DNA from: an uncultured Eubacteriales bacterium
Lineage (GTDB): Bacteria; Bacillota; Clostridia; Oscillospirales; Oscillospiraceae
Reading direction: 5' to 3'
Length of the DNA stretch: 17,444 nucleotides
NCBI GenBank assembly: GCA_900549865.1
Contig: URPU01000049.1
Location: 1-17,444, forward strand
The notes beneath the pieces were generated by a model. It was not told the DNA's origin, made no database searches, and worked only from the letters and a program-made list of their open reading frames with translations. A program made the translations under genes and the position numbers. Shown piece after piece: positions 12,645-17,444 of this stretch (position 1 is the stretch's first letter; each line of letters opens with the position of its first letter).

Positions 12645-13583
12645 GTGCGCACGAAATACACAGTCAAGCTAAAGACGATAGTTGAGGAGCATAAGCTCCA
12701 CCCGCTGCACACCTCGGCGGACTATGAAAAGGCGGCGCTGACCACGGCGGACGTCAACCGTCCGGCCATGCAGCTCACCGGGTTTTACAATTACTTTGAC
12801 CCGCACAGGCTGCAGATAATAGGCCGCGTGGAGAGCACGTATCTGGATACGCTGACGCATGAGCAGCGCCTTGACGCGCTGGAGCGCTTCATGCAGTATG
12901 ACATTGCGGCGCTGGTGATATGCCACGGGGCCGCCCCCTTCCCGGAGTGCCTTGAAATGGCGGATAAGTACGACCGCAACGTGTTCATCACGAACGAGGA
13001 CACCTCCGCCTTTCAGGCGGACGTGATAAACTCATTGCAGCACTATCTCGCCCCGCGCCTGACGACGCACGGTGTGCTGGTGGAGGTCTACGGCGAGGGC
13101 GTACTTCTCATGGGCGACAGCGGCATAGGGAAGAGCGAGACGGCGCTGGAGCTTATAAAGCGCGGGCACAGGCTCATCGCCGACGACGCCGTGGAGATAA
13201 AGCGCATCGACCGCAAGACCCTCGTCGGCACCGCGCCGGAGCTTATCCGATACTACATGGAGCTTCGCGGCATCGGCGTGATAAACGTGTGCCACATATA
13301 CGGCGTGAGCGCGGTGAAGCCGGAGGCCGACATCGACCTTGTCGTGCGGATGGAGCCGTGGGTCGAGGGGAAGGCCTATGACCGCCTCGGCCTGACCGAC
13401 GAGGAGGAGGGCATACTCGGCGTCAGCCTGCCGCGCGTGACGGTGCCCGTGCGCCCCGGCAGGAACCTTGCCGTCATTGTGGAGCTGGCCGCCATGAACA
13501 ACCGCCAGAAGAAGATGGGCTACAACGCGGCGGAGACGCTTGCCGCGGCGCACGACAGCGCCATAGACGCCGGAACGCTCTGA
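12645..13583 (+). CDS. hprK: HPr kinase/phosphorylase
   Basis: The 312-residue length fits the family. The C-terminal kinase domain carries HGVLVEVYG with catalytic-region His142, Walker A GDSGIGKS (157-164), ADDA (179-182) and the HprK signature ELRGIGVINV (206-215). The enzyme phosphorylates and dephosphorylates HPr at Ser46 to signal carbon status in catabolite repression. I use GTG at 12645 since AGGAGG lies 8 nt upstream; the frame also opens at a GTG at 12627, which overlaps that ribosome site. It is the first gene of a five-gene run. No ptsH (HPr) gene is in the window. Confidence 0.97.
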   Translation: MRTKYTVKLKTIVEEHKLHPLHTSADYEKAALTTADVNRPAMQLTGFYNYFDPHRLQIIGRVESTYLDTLTHEQRLDALERFMQYDIAALVICHGAAPFPECLEMADKYDRNVFITNEDTSAFQADVINSLQHYLAPRLTTHGVLVEVYGEGVLLMGDSGIGKSETALELIKRGHRLIADDAVEIKRIDRKTLVGTAPELIRYYMELRGIGVINVCHIYGVSAVKPEADIDLVVRMEPWVEGKAYDRLGLTDEEEGILGVSLPRVTVPVRPGRNLAVIVELAAMNNRQKKMGYNAAETLAAAHDSAIDAGTL

Positions 13584-13622
13584 AAGCGCGAGTAAACGAC
13601 AACTTGGATTTAGGAGATATTT

Positions 13623-14651
13623 ATGGAAAAGCTTGAAAACGCGATCGCCGAGATAAAAAAGGTATTCCCCGGCATGAAGATACTCGAGAATGAGCCGATG
13701 CGCGCGCACTGCTCGTTCCGCACGGGCGGTCCCGTGCGGGCGCTGGCGTACCCGTCGGATCTGTCGAGCCTGACAAAGCTGTGCTGCATACTCAAGGAGC
13801 ATGAGCTTGCCCCGCTCATGCTGGGCAACTGCACAAATATCGTCTTCCCCGACGAGGGGATGAGCGAGGTGTTTGCCATATGCACGGAGAAGCTGACGAA
13901 GCTTTTCCTTCTGCCCGACGGCGCGATATACGCCGAATGCGGCGTACCGCTCAGCCGCCTTGCCGCCTTTGCCCAGCAGAACGGCCTTGCGGGGCTGGAA
14001 TTCGCCTCGGGCATCCCCGGCAGCGTCGGCGGCGGGGTGATGATGAACGCGGGCGCATACGGCGGGGAGCTGAAGGACGCGGTGGAAAGCGTTGTGTGCT
14101 ACTACCTGCCGGAGCAGCGGCTGTACGAGGTCACGGCGGAGAAGTGCCAGTTCGGATACAGAGACAGCTTCTTCAAAAAGCTGCCCGGCAACGTGATAAT
14201 CAGCGCCGTGTTCCGCCTGCACGAGGGGGATAAGGACGAGATCGCCGCAAAGATGCGCGAGCTGAACGAGCGCCGCCGCGACAAGCAGCCGCTCGACCTG
14301 CCCTCCGCCGGAAGCGCCTTCAAGCGCCCGGAGGGGCACTATGCCGCGGCGCTGATAGACGAGGCGGGGCTGAAGGGCTTTTCCGTCGGCGGCGCGCAGG
14401 TCAGCGAAAAGCACGCCGGATTCATCGTCAACACCGGCAATGCCACCTCCGCCGACATACACGAGCTTATGAAGCAGGTGCGCAAGCGGGTGTACGACAA
14501 CTCAAATGTGCTGCTGGAGCCGGAGATAATACTCCTGCCGCCGGACTACAAGCTGGAGGACAGAGGGCCGCAGGTGCCGCGCAACAAATTCATCGGCCTT
14601 GAGGAAATGACGGGCGGGCCCGACGGGGGAAGCGCGCCCGACGCGGAATAA
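13623..14651 (+). CDS. murB: UDP-N-acetylenolpyruvoylglucosamine reductase MurB
   Basis: The 342-residue FAD enzyme reduces UDP-GlcNAc-enolpyruvate to UDP-MurNAc in peptidoglycan precursor synthesis. FAD-binding motifs are visible: GNCTNIVFPDEG (68-79, where the usual GxGSN/GxGTN has Cys70 for Gly), and SGIPGSVGGGVMMNAGAYGGE (129-149). YRDS (179-182), AGSAFKRP with catalytic Ser231, and LLEPEI with Glu299 complete the active site. The C-terminal tail after about 312 (DRGPQVPRNKF...) is a low-complexity extension. AGGAG precedes the ATG, and hprK ends 39 nt upstream. Confidence 0.96.
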   Translation: MEKLENAIAEIKKVFPGMKILENEPMRAHCSFRTGGPVRALAYPSDLSSLTKLCCILKEHELAPLMLGNCTNIVFPDEGMSEVFAICTEKLTKLFLLPDGAIYAECGVPLSRLAAFAQQNGLAGLEFASGIPGSVGGGVMMNAGAYGGELKDAVESVVCYYLPEQRLYEVTAEKCQFGYRDSFFKKLPGNVIISAVFRLHEGDKDEIAAKMRELNERRRDKQPLDLPSAGSAFKRPEGHYAAALIDEAGLKGFSVGGAQVSEKHAGFIVNTGNATSADIHELMKQVRKRVYDNSNVLLEPEIILLPPDYKLEDRGPQVPRNKFIGLEEMTGGPDGGSAPDAE

Positions 14652-14663
14652 ACGGGAGAGAAT

Positions 14664-15521
14664 ATGGAGTTTCTGATAATAACCGGGCTGTCCGGCGCGG
14701 GGAAGAGCCGCGCCGCCGACGTGCTGGAGGATCTGGATTACTACTGCGTTGACAATATGCCCGTGGCGCTGATGCCGCGCTTTGCGGAGCTGTGCGTGGC
14801 GACGAAGGGCCGGTATGAGCGCGTGGCGCTCGTGACGGATGTGCGCGAGAAGGACGGCTTTGACCAGCTCCTTACGACGCTGGATCAGCTCAACACCATG
14901 GACTGCAACTGCCGCATACTGTATATGGACGCCGACGAGGCGACGCTTGTAAAGCGCTATAAGGAGTCGCGCCGCCGCCACCCGCTGCAAACGCGCGGCG
15001 GCACCGTGGAGGACGCGATACGCAGGGAGCAGGAGCTCCTTGCCCCGGTGAAGCAGCGCGCGGACTTCATCGTCAACAGCTCCAGCCTCACGCTGGGGAT
15101 GCTGCAAAACAGGCTCTTCACGCTGTTCGCCGGTTCCGGGCGCAAGCGGGAGATAGACGTGACGGTGATGAGCTTCGGCTATAAGCACGGCCTGCCGATG
15201 GACGCAGACCTCGTGTTCGACGCGCGCTTTCTGCCGAACCCGTACTATGTGGACGACCTGCGCCCAATGTGCGGGCTGGACAGGCCGGTGTTCGAGTTCG
15301 TGTTCGGCTATCAGCAGACGCGCACCTTCATGGAAAAGCTTGAGGAGCTTATCGACTTCCTCCTGCCGCTGTATATCGAGGAGGGCAAGCTCGCCCTGAC
15401 CGTCGCTATCGGCTGCACGGGCGGACGGCACCGCAGCGTGGCCATCGCCTCGGCGCTGAACGACTACCTGACGGCGAAGGGCGTCAATTCCGTCAACATC
15501 AACCGCGACGTGGACAAATGA
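14664..15521 (+). CDS. rapZ: RapZ/YvcJ-family nucleotide-binding protein
   Basis: The 285-residue protein has an N-terminal P-loop GLSGAGKS (8-15), a DNMP motif (30-33) and the C-terminal domain with GCTGGRHRSVAIA. In enterobacteria RapZ is an RNA adaptor for GlmZ decay and links to amino-sugar metabolism. In Firmicutes YvcJ is a GTP/ATP-binding protein of less clear function. It starts 12 nt after murB with GGGAGAG before the ATG, so the two are co-transcribed. Confidence 0.95.
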   Translation: MEFLIITGLSGAGKSRAADVLEDLDYYCVDNMPVALMPRFAELCVATKGRYERVALVTDVREKDGFDQLLTTLDQLNTMDCNCRILYMDADEATLVKRYKESRRRHPLQTRGGTVEDAIRREQELLAPVKQRADFIVNSSSLTLGMLQNRLFTLFAGSGRKREIDVTVMSFGYKHGLPMDADLVFDARFLPNPYYVDDLRPMCGLDRPVFEFVFGYQQTRTFMEKLEELIDFLLPLYIEEGKLALTVAIGCTGGRHRSVAIASALNDYLTAKGVNSVNINRDVDK

Positions 15522-15553
15522 CCGCGCGGACAAGCCTGAGAGGAGAAAATATT

Positions 15554-16474
15554 ATGTCGTTTTCATCCGAGGCCAAGGCCGAGCTGTGTCAGGCGCGGCC
15601 GGATAAAAAATGCGACGCCGTGGCGGAATGCTACGGCGTGCTGATGTACTGCAACACCTTCTCCCCGGCGGAGATACGCATCATCACGGCCAGCGCCGCC
15701 TTTGCCGCGCGCCTGCCGCGGCTTTTCAAACGGGCGTTCGGCCTCGGCTTTGACGTCCTGCCGCCGGAGGGCGCGGCCGGGAAGCGCAGCTTCGTGATAA
15801 ACAGCCGGGAGAAGATAAAAAAAATACTCGACGCCTACGGCGCGGAGATAGACGGGCTTCTTTCGCATCACGTCAATTACGGCGTGCTGGAGGAGGACTG
15901 CTGCCGCGCCGCGTTCGTGCGCGGGTGCTTCCTCGCGGGGGGCAGCGTCACAGACCCGGAGAAGCGCTATCACCTTGAGCTTGCCACGCCCCACCACAGC
16001 GTCAGCCGGGAGGTCTACTCCATGCTGCTGGACATGGGCTTCACGCCGCGCGAGACCCAGCGCAGCGGCAACTCGCTTCTGTACTTCAAGCAGGCCGACG
16101 CCATCGCGGACTTTTTCACCACCATCGGCGCGCCGTCCACGGCGATGCAGATAATGACGGCGAAGGTGGAAAAGGAAATGCGCAACACCGTCACCCGGCA
16201 GATAAACTGCGACTCCGCCAACGCGGACAAGACGGTGCTGGCCGCCGAGGCGCAGCTGCGGGCGATAAAATACATCGCGCGCGAGTACGGGCTGGACGCG
16301 CTTCCGGATCAGCTCAAGGACGCGGCGCTGCTGCGCATCACGAACCCGGAGGCCAGCCTTTCGGATCTTGCGCTTTTGTCGAACCCGCCCGTGACGAAAA
16401 GCTGTTTAAGCCACCGCCTTAAAAAGATAATGAGCTTCGTGCCGCCCGAAGAGGACGCGCAGAAGGAGAAATAA
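15554..16474 (+). CDS. whiA: DNA-binding protein WhiA
   Basis: The 306-residue protein has the WhiA layout: a degenerate LAGLIDADG homing-endonuclease-like N-terminal domain (FVRGCFLAGGSVTDPEKRYHLE) and a C-terminal helix-turn-helix (DQLKDAALLRITNPEASLSDLALLS...KSCLSHRLKKI). In Firmicutes and actinobacteria WhiA affects cell division or sporulation. The ATG at 15554 has GAGGAG 8 nt upstream. The frame reaches an ATG at 15518 that overlaps the rapZ stop, but it has no ribosome site. Usually a yvcK-type gene lies between rapZ and whiA; here only 32 nt separate them. Confidence 0.95.
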   Translation: MSFSSEAKAELCQARPDKKCDAVAECYGVLMYCNTFSPAEIRIITASAAFAARLPRLFKRAFGLGFDVLPPEGAAGKRSFVINSREKIKKILDAYGAEIDGLLSHHVNYGVLEEDCCRAAFVRGCFLAGGSVTDPEKRYHLELATPHHSVSREVYSMLLDMGFTPRETQRSGNSLLYFKQADAIADFFTTIGAPSTAMQIMTAKVEKEMRNTVTRQINCDSANADKTVLAAEAQLRAIKYIAREYGLDALPDQLKDAALLRITNPEASLSDLALLSNPPVTKSCLSHRLKKIMSFVPPEEDAQKEK

Positions 16475-17444
16475 ATGAGCTTTGTCCACCTACATGTGCA
16501 TACGGAATATTCCCTGCTTGACGGCGCGTGCCGCATAGATAAGATAGCCCAGCGCGCAAAGGAGCTGGGGCAGACGGCCCTCGCCGTGACGGATCACGGC
16601 GTTATGTACGGGGTCGTCGCATTTTATAAGGCGTGCAAGGAGGCGGGGATAAAGCCAATAATCGGCTGTGAGGTCTACGTCGCGCCGCGCGCGATGACGG
16701 ACAAGGCCCACGGCACGGACAACGACTATTCCCACCTTATCCTCCTGTGCCGGAACGAGCAGGGCTACAGGAACCTGTGCAGGCTCGTCTCGGCGGGCTT
16801 CACGGAGGGCTTTTACATGAAGCCGCGGATAGACTGGGCGCTGCTGCATAAGCACGCGGAGGGGCTTATCTGCCTTTCGGGCTGCCTCGCGGGGGAAATC
16901 CCGCAGAGGCTCATCCGCGGCGACTATGACGGCGCAAAAGCGCGCGCCGTGGAGCTGGCAGAGCTTTTCGGCGAGGACGGCTTCTATCTTGAGATACAAA
17001 ACCACGGCATTCCCGACGAGGCGCGCGCCGCCGAGGGGCTTATCCGCCTGCACAGGGACACGGGAATCCCCCTCGTCGTGACGAACGACGCGCACTATAT
17101 CGAGAAGAAGGACGCGTATTATCAGGACGTGCTCATGTGCATCCAGATGGGCAAGACCGTGGACGATCCGAACCGTATGCGCTTTGAATCACAGGAGCTT
17201 TACCTCAAGAGCGAGGACGAGATGCGCGCGCTGTTCCCGGACTGGCAGGAGGCCGCGGACAACACCGTGAAGATCGCGGAAATGTGCAGCTTCGACTTCA
17301 CCTTCGGCCATTACTTCCTGCCGCGCTTCAAGCTTCCCGAGGGGGAGCACGACAGCTATGACTATCTTGTGAAGCTGTGCGAAAAGGGCTTTGCCGAGCG
17401 CTACCCCAACAGCCCGGAGGTGCACGCCCAGCTTGAATACGAGC
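16475..17444 (+). CDS. dnaE: DNA polymerase III alpha subunit DnaE (partial, 3' end outside window)
   Basis: The first 323 residues are present and continue past the window edge. The N-terminal PHP domain is intact in its visible metal-site motifs: HLHVHTEYSLLDG with His5, His7 and His9, and TDHG (39-42), followed by IIGCEVYVAPRA and VVTNDAHYI. DnaE replicates chromosomal DNA. The ATG follows the whiA TAA with no gap, and AAGGAG lies inside the last codons of whiA, so translation is probably coupled. There is no trace of a frameshift in the part shown. Confidence 0.97.
   Translation, partial: MSFVHLHVHTEYSLLDGACRIDKIAQRAKELGQTALAVTDHGVMYGVVAFYKACKEAGIKPIIGCEVYVAPRAMTDKAHGTDNDYSHLILLCRNEQGYRNLCRLVSAGFTEGFYMKPRIDWALLHKHAEGLICLSGCLAGEIPQRLIRGDYDGAKARAVELAELFGEDGFYLEIQNHGIPDEARAAEGLIRLHRDTGIPLVVTNDAHYIEKKDAYYQDVLMCIQMGKTVDDPNRMRFESQELYLKSEDEMRALFPDWQEAADNTVKIAEMCSFDFTFGHYFLPRFKLPEGEHDSYDYLVKLCEKGFAERYPNSPEVHAQLEYE

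Noticed and set aside
13032..14462. 476-residue minus-strand open frame opposite hprK and murB
   Set aside because: Antisense shadow of two conserved enzymes; Arg/His/Leu-rich translation without domains.

Overview
The window looks like a chromosomal stretch from a GC-rich, low-abundance-of-phage-genes member of the Firmicutes, most likely a gut Clostridia/Oscillospiraceae-type bacterium. The evidence is the hprK-murB-rapZ-whiA-dnaE order, PyrR attenuation, a guanine riboswitch, strong Shine-Dalgarno sites, sigma-A promoters with 17-nt spacers, and palindromic intergenic repeats of a kind I associate with that group. The taxonomic call is inference; there is no rRNA here.

Layout. (1) 1-637: repeat half-elements and a GtrA-family membrane protein on the minus strand. 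(2) 792-3090: a pyrimidine unit on the plus strand. It has a promoter, a PyrR-type attenuator, pyrR and the uracil permease uraA, with a second PyrR-like motif over the uraA ribosome-binding site and a terminator after uraA. (3) 3175-5173: a composite repeat, then a secreted, very acidic protein of unknown function (minus) with its own consensus promoter, a perfect-arm palindrome in its leader and a terminator just upstream that insulates it. (4) 5220-5695: a cluster of the repeat halves. (5) 5696-11030: a four-gene minus-strand operon for a BMP-family (basic membrane protein/nucleoside) ABC importer: binding lipoprotein, double-NBD ATPase and two permeases. A guanine-type purine riboswitch stands in front of it, with competing helices visible in the expression platform. 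(6) 11156-11731: xpt, xanthine phosphoribosyltransferase (minus). (7) 11775-12115: another composite repeat and a degenerate 51-nt direct repeat. (8) 12173-12605: rpmB (minus), with terminator and promoter, divergent from hprK. (9) 12645-17444: hprK-murB-rapZ-whiA-dnaE (plus), tightly packed, with dnaE running off the window.

Functionally, the left two thirds is a nucleobase/nucleoside salvage neighbourhood. Pyrimidine uptake is controlled by PyrR (UMP/UTP sensing), and purine nucleoside uptake by guanine sensing, with Xpt feeding xanthine/guanine into nucleotides. The right end is a conserved housekeeping block for carbon-catabolite signalling, cell wall, cell division and replication.

No wholly new multi-gene system is evident. 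The least explained items are a two-hairpin repeat family whose second hairpin varies in sequence but keeps its pairing, the possible dual PyrR control of uraA, the riboswitch strand-swap geometry, and the orphan acidic secreted protein.
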